A DNA stretch of 64,000 nt from Lysobacter sp. ISL-50 (GTDB lineage: Bacteria > Pseudomonadota > Gammaproteobacteria > Xanthomonadales > Xanthomonadaceae), in contig NZ_JAGGRI010000005.1 in assembly GCF_018612875.1 (NCBI RefSeq), positions 56,568 through 120,567 on the forward strand, read 5' to 3'. Positions 17,201 through 25,859 of the stretch are shown piece by piece. The stretch's first letter is position 1; each line of letters starts with the position of its first letter. Position numbers and translations under genes: made by a program. A model generated the notes under the pieces. It saw nothing but the letters and a program-made list of their open reading frames with translations. It was not told the DNA's origin and made no database searches.

Positions 17201-19177
17201 TTGAACCCCGTGTTGCGCGGCCTCGCGGCCCTGCTCGCCCTGTCCCTGTCGGCCTGCGCCTCGCTGAGCCCGGCCCAGCGCGACCGCGCCAGCGCGATCG
17301 CCGCCGCCGCGCGCTCGCAGCAGATCGACTGCCAGGGCGAGAACGCCTGCGCCCAGCCCTCGCCGCTGTACGAGCTGGGGCGCAAAGCGATGGCGCAGTC
17401 CACGCCCGAGCGCCCGCGCCACTACGCGCTGATCCTCGATCGCGGCCCCGACGCCTTGCTGGCGCGCATCAACCTGATCCGCAGCGCCACCCACAGCCTG
17501 GACCTGCAGACCTATATCTTCGACGAAGACGACGCCGGCAAACTGGTGCTGGACGAAGTGCTCGCCGCCGCGCGCCGCGGCGTGAGCGTGCGCCTGCTGC
17601 TCGACCAGCTGGCGGCGATGCGCCACATCGACACCCTGGCCGCGCTGGCGGGCGCCCACGCCAATTTCGAGGTCAAGCTGTACAACCCGGTGCTGCACCG
17701 CGCCCGCATCAACTACCCGCAGTACGTGCTGGCCGCCGCCTGCTGCTGGCGCCGGCTCAACCAGCGCATGCACACCAAGCTGCTGCTGGCCGACAACCGG
17801 GTCGGCATTTCCGGCGGCCGCAATTACCAGGACGACTATTACGACTGGGACGACCAGTACAACTTCCGCGATCGCGACGTGCTGGTCGCCGGACCGGTCG
17901 CCGACATCATGGGCACCGACTTCGAAGTGTTCTGGAGCGACCGCCGCAGCGTGCCGGTGGAGCGCCTGGCCGACGTGGGCAAGCGCCTGATCGACGGCGG
18001 CGTGCCGGTCCTGCCCAAGACCGAATTCGAACGCCCGCAGCGCGCCCAGGCCATGCGCGACGCCGCCGCCGACGAGGCGCAGATCAACGAACGCCTGGTC
18101 TCGCACGCGATCGAAGTCGGCGCGGTGCGCTACATCTCCGACACCCCCAACAAGCATCGCGAGAACAGCGACGCCAATGCCCTGGCCTCGGATTCGCTGC
18201 GCAGCCTGATCACCCATTCGAAAGAAGAAGTGATCCTGCAGACGCCGTACCTGGTGCTGTCCAAATCCGCGCAGCAATTGTTCCGCAGCCTGCACGACCG
18301 CCCCGACCGGCCGCGCGTGATCGTGTCCACCAACAGCCTCGCCGCGACCGACGCCTTCATCGCCTACGCGCTGTCGTACAAGTACAAGCGCCGTTACTTG
18401 CGCGAATTCGGTTTCAACATCTACGAGTACAAGCCGTTCCCGGCCGACGCACCGATCGACATCGCCGCCACCGGCGCCACCTTGCCCGACCTGGGCCTGG
18501 ACGGCCTGGGCGAACGCGACGGCCGCGCCGAGCCCGAATCGGTGCAGGGCGCCGGATTGGCCGAATCGCGGCGCCAGCGCCGCGAACTCGACCGCAGCAG
18601 CGTGCTCTACCGGCAACGCTACCGGCAACCGCTGGCGCGCGAGTACGCGGCGATGCGCTATGCGCGCCGCCGCACCAACGAACCGGTGCCGCTCAAGCGC
18701 GCCGGCGTGCGCATCGGCATGCACGCCAAGTCGATGGTGATCGACGAACGCATCGGCGTGATCGGCACGCACAACTTCGATCCGCGCGGCGATCACTACA
18801 ACACCGAAAGCGCGGTGGTGATCGACGATCCCGTGTTCGCCCAGGCCCTGGCCGCGAGCATCCGCCGCGACATCGCGCCGGCCAACTCGTGGGTGATCGC
18901 GCGCCGCGACAAGCCGCCGATCTTCTCCGGGCTGGAGTATTCGATCGCGAAGATTTCCGAGCACCTGCCGATCTTCGACCTGTGGCCGGTGCGCTACGCC
19001 ACCAGCTACGAATTCGTGCCCGGCCCGGCCTGCCCGTCGCCGCTGTACCGCACCGACCCGGGCTTTCGCGCCTGCTACAAACCGGTCGGCGACTTTCCCG
19101 AGGTCAACCTCGGCGTGAAGAGCCTGACGACGCGGATGTTCACCGCGTTCGGGGCGGGGTTGGCGCCGATTCTTTGA
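17201..19177 (+). CDS. Phospholipase D/cardiolipin synthase-like lipoprotein
   Basis: A 658-residue protein with a lipoprotein signal ending in LSLSACAS. Two HKD motifs are present: HTKLLLADNRVGISGGRNY and, near residue 507, HAKSMVIDERIGVIGTHNFD. They mark a phospholipase D-superfamily enzyme. The domain order and size resemble ClsC-type cardiolipin synthases, which join phospholipid head groups in the membrane, but hydrolase activity is equally possible. The TTG start at 17201 follows a clear AAGGAG, and no ATG fits. It begins 12 nt after the YceI-like gene, so sixA, yceI-like and this gene look like one operon. Confidence 0.87.
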   Translation: MNPVLRGLAALLALSLSACASLSPAQRDRASAIAAAARSQQIDCQGENACAQPSPLYELGRKAMAQSTPERPRHYALILDRGPDALLARINLIRSATHSLDLQTYIFDEDDAGKLVLDEVLAAARRGVSVRLLLDQLAAMRHIDTLAALAGAHANFEVKLYNPVLHRARINYPQYVLAAACCWRRLNQRMHTKLLLADNRVGISGGRNYQDDYYDWDDQYNFRDRDVLVAGPVADIMGTDFEVFWSDRRSVPVERLADVGKRLIDGGVPVLPKTEFERPQRAQAMRDAAADEAQINERLVSHAIEVGAVRYISDTPNKHRENSDANALASDSLRSLITHSKEEVILQTPYLVLSKSAQQLFRSLHDRPDRPRVIVSTNSLAATDAFIAYALSYKYKRRYLREFGFNIYEYKPFPADAPIDIAATGATLPDLGLDGLGERDGRAEPESVQGAGLAESRRQRRELDRSSVLYRQRYRQPLAREYAAMRYARRRTNEPVPLKRAGVRIGMHAKSMVIDERIGVIGTHNFDPRGDHYNTESAVVIDDPVFAQALAASIRRDIAPANSWVIARRDKPPIFSGLEYSIAKISEHLPIFDLWPVRYATSYEFVPGPACPSPLYRTDPGFRACYKPVGDFPEVNLGVKSLTTRMFTAFGAGLAPIL

Positions 19178-19264
19178 AGCACGTTCTTTGAACCTTGAAC
19201 GATATAGCTAATCATCCGCGGCATATCCGAGTCCCGGCCCTATATAGCGGCCGTCGGAAACAAG

Positions 19265-19293
19265 AACGCCCCGCTTGATGTGGGGCGTTTTTT
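19265..19293 (+). terminator. Intrinsic terminator after the phospholipase D gene
   Basis: The stem AACGCCCC / GGGGCGTT with loop GCTTGATGT is followed by a run of T. It lies about 90 bp after the stop codon. Confidence 0.85.
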
Positions 19294-19324
19294 GGTTGAA
19301 CCTATTGAAGTCCGAGAACTTGGG

Positions 19325-19756
19325 TCAGGGCTTAATCGGCTTCTCTGCTCCGATGATTACCTTGCCTTCGCACTCTCCTTCGCAACCCCCACCACCGACA
19401 CCCGACCAACTGCCTCCACTTCCACCTCCGCTACCACCCTCGCCGCCGGACCCGCCGGTGCCACCGCTACTTCCTCGCGGCGTTTTGGAAATCTGCTTCA
19501 TACCCGGGATACCGGCTGCGACAGAAATCATCTGATACGTAGAGCACGCACTTGCATTACAGATCGTAACGGTATCCTTGGCTCTCCATTGATTGACCGT
19601 AACGTTCACCGTGGACACGATGAATCCGGCAGTGTCGGGATCTGGTGTATCTCCATCCAATGTGCAATCCGCACAGTTGAATGTCCCGTAATGCGCAGCT
19701 ATTGCTATCCCCAATGCAGTCAATGCCAACAACCCTACTAACCATCTAGATTTCAT
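19325..19756 (-). CDS. Hypothetical secreted or anchored Gly-rich protein
   Basis: A 143-residue protein with an N-terminal hydrophobic segment (MKSRWLVGLLALTALGIAIA) and a Cys pair (NCADC) soon after. A middle domain (FIVSTVNVTVNQWRAKDTVT, then ICNASACSTYQMIS) precedes a flexible Gly/Ser tract and a closing CEGECEGK motif. Four to six Cys suggest disulfides outside the cytoplasm. No family recognised. Its ATG overlaps the upstream gene's stop by 4 nt. Base composition is AT-richer than the flanks, consistent with transfer. Confidence 0.68.
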   Translation of the reverse strand: MKSRWLVGLLALTALGIAIAAHYGTFNCADCTLDGDTPDPDTAGFIVSTVNVTVNQWRAKDTVTICNASACSTYQMISVAAGIPGMKQISKTPRGSSGGTGGSGGEGGSGGGSGGSWSGVGGGGCEGECEGKVIIGAEKPIKP

Positions 19757-20601
19757 TTTCCATTGCTCCTGCTGATTGCGCTGGCGGCCATCGCGTCCGC
19801 ACTCTTTAGCTGTTGAGCTGTCAACTCACGACCCCACAGATCCACATACTTAGATGCCACTTTGGTTCCGCCGCTGTATTGCAGGGCTCTCATGTACGCG
19901 TAGGCCTTCACTGCATCGCGCTTGGTCAAAGTCCCATCGTGATAAGCGCTGGCAAGATTGAACAGCGCGGTGCGATTTCCCTGCGACGCCGCCGACGTCA
20001 AGTGCGTCAATGCTTCGGCCTTGATATGCACAAGTTCGTCGGCGCCAGCCACCAGTTTTTCTGGCGTATCGAATTTCTCCGTGGCAACAGAGAAATATGC
20101 GAGTTGCGCCTCTACATGGCCTAGCCGAGCAGCCTTCGTAGTCCAGTACTCGCGCGAAGCCAACTGCTCTTTACTAAGCCCGAGACAGATCACGCGATCC
20201 TCAGCCAGTTGCCGGACCACGTCTGATGTCAAAACTTCGTCGTCTAGTGACGCCGCGGCCTCTTCCATAGATTCTTTTCGCTCTTGGAGCGAAGTACACC
20301 GCAAGAGATCGCGATACAGCTGATAAGCGGCCTGTGCATTTCCGAATTCTGCCTGTTCCGCCAGCATCGAGTACGTGTCTGCATAACGCCTTCTGTCAGC
20401 AACAATCCTTGTCACGGTTTGCGCTTGGTCCGCGACAATCTCAGGCTTTTGCGGGGCGTCGTTCTTGCGGACGCTTTGGGGATCGCTCATGACGATGGAC
20501 CGCGTAGGCTCACGGTCGCCGCGATCGCATCCAATCACCGCGACCAAGGCGACAAAGAGAAAGACAGCGCGACAATTTCCTCGGAGCATCGTTAGCTTCA
20601 T
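19753..20601 (-). CDS. Lipoprotein with Sel1-like repeats
   Basis: A 282-residue protein with a lipoprotein signal ending in LVAVIGC. The second half carries tetratricopeptide/Sel1-like units, for example HVEAQLAYFSVA, NRTALFNLASAYHDGTL and KRDAVKAYAYMRAL. Such proteins act as protein-interaction scaffolds; no specific role can be read. ATG 20601 gives the canonical signal peptide. It forms a two-gene operon with the Gly-rich protein downstream (4-nt overlap). Both genes are AT-richer than the neighbours. Confidence 0.74.
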   Translation of the reverse strand: MKLTMLRGNCRAVFLFVALVAVIGCDRGDREPTRSIVMSDPQSVRKNDAPQKPEIVADQAQTVTRIVADRRRYADTYSMLAEQAEFGNAQAAYQLYRDLLRCTSLQERKESMEEAAASLDDEVLTSDVVRQLAEDRVICLGLSKEQLASREYWTTKAARLGHVEAQLAYFSVATEKFDTPEKLVAGADELVHIKAEALTHLTSAASQGNRTALFNLASAYHDGTLTKRDAVKAYAYMRALQYSGGTKVASKYVDLWGRELTAQQLKSADAMAASAISRSNGK

Positions 20602-20881
20602 TTGCGATATTCGGTTCAAGGGCTGTGCGGCTACCGTATACCGACGGGACTGATCGATTCGAGTATTGAAACGCCCGATCACGCGGATGCCCCTACTCAG
20701 ACTCGTCCCAAAAACGTCACCCCAACCACCTCGCCCCAAGCCGAGCACCCCGGGGACGTTCGTGCGGCCGGCAGCTGATCCGGCTGCGAACGCACGCGGC
20801 GCAGCCGCCACGGGATTGAACTCGCCCGGCCGGATCGGGTCTGAGCGACTGCGATTCAGACCCAAGGAACGGAGTCCCTCG

Positions 20882-21649
20882 ATGCGTATCGTCGCTTTGC
20901 TGGTGAGTGTGTTGGGCGCGTTGGTGTTCGGCGGCGCGCTGATCTATTCGTTCGTGCGCCCCGTCGCGATCGAATCGCTGGCGCGCGACCTGATCCAGGT
21001 CGAGGTGCGGCAACGCGTCGGCGAAACCCTGCGCTCGCTGGACGACACCGCGTTGTCGCCGATCGCCGCGCGAATGTCGGAGCGAGGCCGCGCGCGGGCC
21101 GCGCAGATCCGCCGGCAACTGGATGAGAATCTGCCGCGCCGCGTGGCCGAGATCGCCACGCAAATGCGCGATCCGGACTGCGCCTGCCGCGCCAGGATCG
21201 AAGCCGGCGCCACCGCCGTGCTGCAAGCGCAACGCGAGCGGCTGCTGGATCTGGACACGCGGCTGACCCGCGCCATCGGCCACCGCTACATGCAGGTGGC
21301 CGATGCCTTGATTCGCGAGTTCCGCATCTTCAGCGGCGCGAATCTGCTGGTGTTCGTGCTGCTCGGGGCGGTGACGCTGGCGCAGCCGCGCGCGGGCGTC
21401 CATCTGTTGTTGCCGCTGCTAGTGCTGGTCGGCGCGGCCTGCCTCACCGCGTACTTCTATCTGTTCCAGCAGGACTGGCTGCGCACCATCGTGTTCGGCG
21501 ACTACGTCGGTTTCGCCTATCTGGCGTACCTGGGTCTGGCGGGGCTGTGGCTGAGCGACATCGCCTTCAATCGCGCGCGCCTGACCACGGCGGCGATCAA
21601 CGGCGCCGGCGAGGCGATCGGGCTATCGCTCAACGTCGTGGCCTGCTGA
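20882..21649 (+). CDS. Unknown membrane protein
   Basis: A 255-residue protein: one N-terminal membrane segment (IVALLVSVLGALVFGGALIY), a charged region of about 130 residues with likely helical structure and a Cys pair (DCACR), then three or four membrane segments (LLVFVLLGAVTLA; LLLPLLVLVGAACLTAYFYL; FAYLAYLGLAGLWLSDI). No family identified. The layout resembles a sensor-like membrane protein without a signalling domain. GGAG precedes ATG 20882. It is divergent from the Sel1-like lipoprotein, with about 280 bp of featureless sequence between. Confidence 0.68.
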   Translation: MRIVALLVSVLGALVFGGALIYSFVRPVAIESLARDLIQVEVRQRVGETLRSLDDTALSPIAARMSERGRARAAQIRRQLDENLPRRVAEIATQMRDPDCACRARIEAGATAVLQAQRERLLDLDTRLTRAIGHRYMQVADALIREFRIFSGANLLVFVLLGAVTLAQPRAGVHLLLPLLVLVGAACLTAYFYLFQQDWLRTIVFGDYVGFAYLAYLGLAGLWLSDIAFNRARLTTAAINGAGEAIGLSLNVVAC

Positions 21650-21883
21650 AGCGCCGGCCGCCGCCTAGGTCGTCAGTCATGGGTCCGCGATTGCAACCCT
21701 CGCCGTCCCCGGCTCATCTCTATCCGTGAACCCGGACGGTGCGCCCCACCGTCCAGCCAGCCCGGAAGCTCCAGGGCATGACTAAAGGGGGATATGACTT
21801 CCAGCACATATCAAGTTCTACCTAGGTGTTGTAGATTACCAACACACCGAATCACTACCACCCCACGACACAGGACACCCGCC
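21650..21883. promoter_or_regulatory. Probable promoter region of the small ORF at 21884
   Basis: Contains the hairpin GGACGGTG/CACCGTCC (about 21735-21755) and, further on, GTGTTG TAGATTAC CAACAC, an inverted repeat within an AT-richer stretch (about 21825-21846) that could be an operator. A G-run followed by ATG at 21794 is in frame with the small ORF but is spaced too closely to serve as a good ribosome site. Confidence 0.35.
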
Positions 21884-22075
21884 ATGAACGCTCTGACCAC
21901 CCGCACCGTCACCACCACCCCGAATTCGGCTCCGGCCACCACCGTCAACGCCGCCCCGGTCCGTCACCAGCACCGCCAGCGCGATTTCGGCGTCGGCTAC
22001 GGCAACAGCAGCGGCTACGCCAGCAACCGCAGCTACACCAGCAACTGGGTCCAGCCGCGCTTCCGCTTCGCCTGA
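21884..22075 (+). CDS. Small peptide of unusual composition
   Basis: A 63-residue ORF. The first half is rich in Thr, Ala and Pro (MNALTTRTVTTTPNSAPATT). The second is rich in Gly, Tyr, Ser and Asn (FGVGYGNSSGYASNRSYTSN) and ends WVQPRFRFA. No signal peptide or family is recognisable. An in-frame ATG at 21794 would give 93 residues, but the shorter form has a more natural start. The low-complexity C-terminal half with repeated Y-x-(S/N) resembles ribosomal-peptide precursors only superficially, and no modification enzyme lies next to it. Whether it is expressed is uncertain. Confidence 0.5.
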   Translation: MNALTTRTVTTTPNSAPATTVNAAPVRHQHRQRDFGVGYGNSSGYASNRSYTSNWVQPRFRFA

Positions 22076-22362
22076 TCCCGGATTGCCGTACATGGACCGG
22101 CCGTCCGTCGTGAACACCGACCGTTTCGCTTTCCGACCCGGACCGGCGCGCGTAGCTCCCTGTTTCCCCTGCGCGCCGTTCCGGGCTTTTTGAAACGCCC
22201 GGCGCTCCCGGCCAGACCCCGCCCGTCCCGCCGCACCCGTACACCGCACACCCGCTTGTAACGCCGCACCGATCAGGCCCTTCCGCCGCAACGGCGGTCC
22301 CGACGCCTGGTTTCCCACGCCCCCGGCTGGTCCGGCCGCTGCATCGCCGCTATCGTGAAGCG

Positions 22363-22833
22363 ATGAACGCATCCGACCCGACCCGCCCCGAGGCCGCGAC
22401 GCCCGTCGCCAAGTCCATCTTCCGCAGCGCCGATACCGTCGATGATCTCAACCGGTATTCGCGCAACACCTCGATCGAACAACTCGGCATCGTCTTCACC
22501 CAGATCGGCCCGGACTACGTCCGCGGCACGATGCCGGTGGACGCGCGCACCCATCAGCCCTACGGCCTGCTGCACGGCGGCGCCTCGGTCCTGCTCGCCG
22601 AAACCCTGGGCAGCAGCGCCGGCAACCTGTGCTGCCCCGAGGGCAAGATCTGCGTCGGCATCGAGATCAACGCCAACCATGTGCGCGGCGTGCGCAGCGG
22701 CACGGTCACCGGCACGGCGCGGCCGATCCATGTCGGCGGCAGCACCCAGGTCTGGGAGATCCGCATCGAGGACGAAATCGGCGCGCTGGTGTGCATCTCG
22801 CGCCTGACCCTGGCCGTGGTACCCAAGCTGTAA
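22363..22833 (+). CDS. Hotdog-fold thioesterase (MenI/YdiI/EntH type)
   Basis: A 156-residue protein. The segment THQPYGLLHGGASVLLAETLGSSA is the helix-strand signature of the 4HBT/PaaI hotdog thioesterases, with the catalytic acidic residue in the ETLG part. The flanking GTMPVDART and VGIEINANHVR strands match the YdiI/EntH branch, which hydrolyses aryl- or acyl-CoA or carrier-bound acyl thioesters. The substrate is not determinable. It stands alone, 70 bp upstream of the LacI-type gene. Confidence 0.86.
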   Translation: MNASDPTRPEAATPVAKSIFRSADTVDDLNRYSRNTSIEQLGIVFTQIGPDYVRGTMPVDARTHQPYGLLHGGASVLLAETLGSSAGNLCCPEGKICVGIEINANHVRGVRSGTVTGTARPIHVGGSTQVWEIRIEDEIGALVCISRLTLAVVPKL

Positions 22834-22902
22834 GCCGGCGAGTAGGCTAAGGCTCCGTCCGGCACGCAGTTACCGCCGGCACCGTGCCCTACGCGAGGCC
22901 CC

Positions 22903-23949
22903 GTGCGCCGACCGACCATCAAAGATGTTGCCGAACTCGCCCAGGTCTCGTTGAAGACCGTCTCGCGGGTGATCAACGACGAATCCGGCGTGCGCGCCCG
23001 CACCCGCGCCCGCGTGCACGAGGCGATCGCCGAACTCGAATACCGGCCCGACCCGTCCGCGCGCAGCCTGCGCAGCGCCCAGCCGTATGCGCTGGGGGTG
23101 GTCTACGACAATCCGAATCCGTACTACATCATCAGCGTCCAGAACGGCGTGCTCGCCGCCTGCCGCGAAACCGGCTACGGCCTGCAGATCCATCCCTGCG
23201 ATTCGTCCTCGCCGTTGCTGGCCGCCGACCTGATCGATCTGGTCCAGGGCGCGCGCCTGGCCGGGCTGGTGCTGGCGCCGCCGATGTCCGAGCGCATGGA
23301 GCTGGTCAGCGAACTGGTCGCGCACGGCATCAAGCTGGTGCGCATCGTTTCGGCCGCGGAAGACCCCAAGGACGGTTCGCCCTGCGTGTGGGTGGACGAC
23401 CGCGATGCCGCCTACGACATCACCGAGCACCTGATCCAGCTCGGCCACCAGCGCATCGGTTTCCTGTGGGGCGGTAAATCGCACCGCTCCAGTTGGGAAC
23501 GTTACAAGGGCTACGCCCAGGCGCTGAACGACTACGGCATCGCCGAGGACGAAAACCTGGTGTTGCCGGGCGACTATTCCTTCGACGACGGCTTCCGCGG
23601 CGCGCGGCGTTTGTTCGCGCTGCCCGACCGGCCGACCGCGATCTTCGGCAGCAACGACGAAATCGCCGCCGGCGTGCTGGCGGCGGCGAAGTCCTCCGGC
23701 ATGCACGTGCCCTACGACCTGTCGATCGCCGGCTTCGAGGACAGCCCGTTCTCCAAGCAATCGTGGCCGACCTTGACCACGGCGCGGCAGGCGACGGAAG
23801 AAATCGCGCGCCATGCGGCGTATCGGTTGATCGCGGAGTTGCGGCGCGAAGGCGGGGACAAGCCGATGGACGTTCCGGCCAACGAAGGTTTCAGCCCGAT
23901 CCTGGTGGTTCGCGGATCGACGGCGCCGCCGCGTCCGGCGCAGGGCTAA
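22903..23949 (+). CDS. LacI-family transcriptional regulator
   Basis: A 348-residue protein with the LacI HTH at its N-terminus (TIKDVAELAQVSLKTVSRVI, residues about 5-24) and hinge helix (RSLRSAQPYALGVV). A periplasmic-binding-protein-like sensor domain follows (DNPNPYYIISVQNG; FGSNDEIAAGVLAAAK; AGFEDSPFSKQSWPTLTT). The GTG start follows GAGG. It is convergent with eda and close to the Entner-Doudoroff genes, so a role in hexose or hexuronate control is plausible but unproven. Its ligand is unknown. Confidence 0.88.
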   Translation: MRRPTIKDVAELAQVSLKTVSRVINDESGVRARTRARVHEAIAELEYRPDPSARSLRSAQPYALGVVYDNPNPYYIISVQNGVLAACRETGYGLQIHPCDSSSPLLAADLIDLVQGARLAGLVLAPPMSERMELVSELVAHGIKLVRIVSAAEDPKDGSPCVWVDDRDAAYDITEHLIQLGHQRIGFLWGGKSHRSSWERYKGYAQALNDYGIAEDENLVLPGDYSFDDGFRGARRLFALPDRPTAIFGSNDEIAAGVLAAAKSSGMHVPYDLSIAGFEDSPFSKQSWPTLTTARQATEEIARHAAYRLIAELRREGGDKPMDVPANEGFSPILVVRGSTAPPRPAQG

Positions 23950-23992
23950 GGCGCGCGGCGTGCGCGCCGCGGTTTTCCTCCTGATCTCCCCC

Positions 23993-24120
23993 GCTTTTGC
24001 TGTTCCCCCCTTTGAAAAGGGGGGCAGGGGGGATTCGCTGTTGCTGTTGCTGCTAAAGGCAAAGGCAAAGGCCAATCCCCCCTGCCCCCCTTTTTCAAAG
24101 GGGGGAACAGCAAAAGCCGG
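23993..24120. repeat. Inverted pair of family A elements between convergent genes
   Basis: Two copies of the CTTTTGCTGTTCCCCCC-TTTGAAAA-GGGGGG-CAGGGGGGATT element face each other (about 23994-24038 and 24076-24118), separated by a short CTGTTGCTG...AAAGGCAAAGG spacer. The arms agree over more than 40 bp apart from one extra A. RNA from either direction could form a very long hairpin, which would suit a two-way terminator between the LacI-type gene and eda. Confidence 0.8.
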
Positions 24121-24132
24121 AGCGCTACTTCT

Positions 24133-24780
24133 TCAGCGCCCCAACGCCGCCGCTTCCCTCGCCAGCATCTCGATCTTCGCCCAATCGCCGGCCTTCACCG
24201 CCGCCGTCGGCGCCACCCACGAACCGCCCACGCAAGGCACGTTCCTGAGCGCCAGATATTCGTGCGCGTTATGCACGCCGATGCCGCCGGTCGCGCAGAA
24301 ACGCAGTTCCGGCAACGGCCCGCCGAGCGCCTTCAACGCCGTCGCGCCGCCGACCGACTCGGCCGGGAAAAACTTGAGCTGGGTGTAGCCGTGTTCCAGC
24401 AAGGCCATCGCTTCCGACGCCGTCGCCGCGCCCGGCAGCCACGGCAGATCGATGTCGCGCGCGGCCGCGACCAAGCCCGGCGCGCTGCCCGGCGATACCG
24501 CGAAGGTCGCGCCGGCCTTCAGGGCATCGACGAAATCCGACGGCCGACGCACGCTGCCGACGCCGACCGCCGCGCCCTCGACCTCGGCCGCGATCGCGCG
24601 CACCGCGTCCAACGCCACCGGCGTGCGCAAGGTCACCTCGATCGCCGGCAAACCGCCCGCGACCAAGGCCCGCGCCAGCGGCACCGCGTCCTTCAGCTCG
24701 TCGATCACCAGCACCGGCACCACCGGCGCCAGCGCCAGCACCGCGGCGATACGCGTTTGCAGATCCTGCATCGAACTCAT
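24133..24780 (-). CDS. eda: KDPG (2-keto-3-deoxy-6-phosphogluconate) aldolase
   Basis: A 215-residue class I aldolase. [13 protein letters not shown] carries the active-site Glu, and the Schiff-base Lys is in [11 protein letters not shown]. Family glycine loops GVGSV, AVSPG and CATGGIG bind phosphate. It cleaves KDPG to pyruvate and glyceraldehyde-3-phosphate as the last step of the Entner-Doudoroff pathway. ATG 24780 has GGAG 7 nt upstream; an ATG at 24771 is an internal alternative. edd, pgl and zwf follow upstream on the same strand, with the HAD gene in between. Confidence 0.93.
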   Translation of the reverse strand: MSSMQDLQTRIAAVLALAPVVPVLVIDELKDAVPLARALVAGGLPAIEVTLRTPVALDAVRAIAAEVEGAAVGVGSVRRPSDFVDALKAGATFAVSPGSAPGLVAAARDIDLPWLPGAATASEAMALLEHGYTQLKFFPAESVGGATALKALGGPLPELRFCATGGIGVHNAHEYLALRNVPCVGGSWVAPTAAVKAGDWAKIEMLAREAAALGR

Positions 24781-24859
24781 TGCCTGACTCCAATCGTTTT
24801 CGGAACGGTGATGCTTTGATTCATTCGCGCATCTTTCATATCGTGAGCGAACGCGGCGC

Positions 24860-25540
24860 TCAAGGCCGCGCAGCCACTTCGTCGATGTGCTTGAGCAGAT
24901 CCGCCGGGTCCTCGTACACGCGGAACCCGCCAGCGCGTTCGAGTTCATCCTGGCCGTAACCGCCCGACAACAGCCCCACGCCGAGCGCGCGCGCGCGACG
25001 CGCGGCGAGCAGATCCCAGATGCTGTCGCCGACCACGACCGAGTGCTCGATATCGGCGCCGAGCTTGTCCGCGGCGGCGAGGAACAAATCCGGATCGGGC
25101 TTGGCGTACTTGACCATGTCGCGGGTGATCACCACCGACACCGCCGGATCGACGCCGAGCGCGACCAGATTGTGGCGCGCGGTTTCCATGCGGCCGCTGG
25201 TGGCGATCGCCCACGGGATCTTGTTTTCGGTCAGATAGGCGAGCAACTCGACCGCGCCCGGCAACGGGCGAATTTGCGTGGCCTGCTGGCCGTAGGCTTG
25301 CGCATGCAGCCGGTGCAGGCGCTCGATCCGTTCCGGAGTGATGTCGATTCCGGTCTCGCGCAGCAGGATGTTGGTGAACAAGCCGCCGCTCATTCCGATC
25401 TTGCGATGGATGCGCCAGACCGACAGCGGAATGCCGTCGGCGTCCAGCGCCTGTTTCCAGGCCAGCACGTGCTGGTAGACGCTATCGACCAGGGTGCCGT
25501 CGAGATCGAACAGGAAGGTGGTGCGTGCAGGGGCGGGCAT
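24860..25540 (-). CDS. HAD-family phosphatase (phosphoglucomutase-like)
   Basis: A 226-residue HAD-superfamily protein. Motif I is [12 protein letters not shown], motif II is IATSGR, motif III carries the Lys of [11 protein letters not shown], and motif IV is [14 protein letters not shown] helical cap lies between motifs I and II. Such proteins dephosphorylate sugar phosphates or similar metabolites, but the substrate is unknown. GGAGCAAGCC precedes ATG 25540. It lies between eda and edd in the sugar-acid gene cluster, so a role in clearing a phosphorylated side product is possible (inference). Confidence 0.85.
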   Translation of the reverse strand: MPAPARTTFLFDLDGTLVDSVYQHVLAWKQALDADGIPLSVWRIHRKIGMSGGLFTNILLRETGIDITPERIERLHRLHAQAYGQQATQIRPLPGAVELLAYLTENKIPWAIATSGRMETARHNLVALGVDPAVSVVITRDMVKYAKPDPDLFLAAADKLGADIEHSVVVGDSIWDLLAARRARALGVGLLSGGYGQDELERAGGFRVYEDPADLLKHIDEVAARP

Positions 25541-25557
25541 GGCTTGCTCCTGGGAGC

Positions 25558-25780
25558 GGGGATTCGGGATTCGGGATTCGGGATTCGGGATTCGGGAACA
25601 GCGTACTTACCAACCGTCATTCCCGCGAAGGCGGGAATCCAGGGCCTTTCGTGCGAGAACGTTTGAAGTCGCTGGATTCCCGCGTTCGCGGGAATGACGA
25701 CTTGGAGAGATGGCGCTGAAGTCTCTGGATGTTCGGCTCCGCCGAAGTAAAGCAGAGCCCGCCTTCGCGGGAATGACGGC
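25558..25780. repeat. Composite repeat: 7-bp tandem array plus family B units
   Basis: The 7-mer GGGATTC is repeated five times at 25558-25597 and is followed by GAACAGCGTACTTACC. From 25618 two family B units follow: CATTCCCGCGAAGGCGGGAATCCAGG, TTCGTGCGAGAACG, and a GATGTTCGGCTCCGCCGAAGTAAAGC core with CGCGGGAATGACGG. The order is the same as at 11792-11983. No gene was found in the gap 25541-25859. Confidence 0.78.
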
Positions 25781-25859
25781 CGGGTGGATTCGAAGTTGGT
25801 CATCAGCAATGCCGCATCCGCGACATCGCAATCAATCAAGCGATCGCATCCACCAACCC

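Noticed and set aside
16301..18964. Minus-strand ORF of 887 codons
   Set aside because: It is antisense to the YceI-like and phospholipase D genes, both of which have clear motifs.
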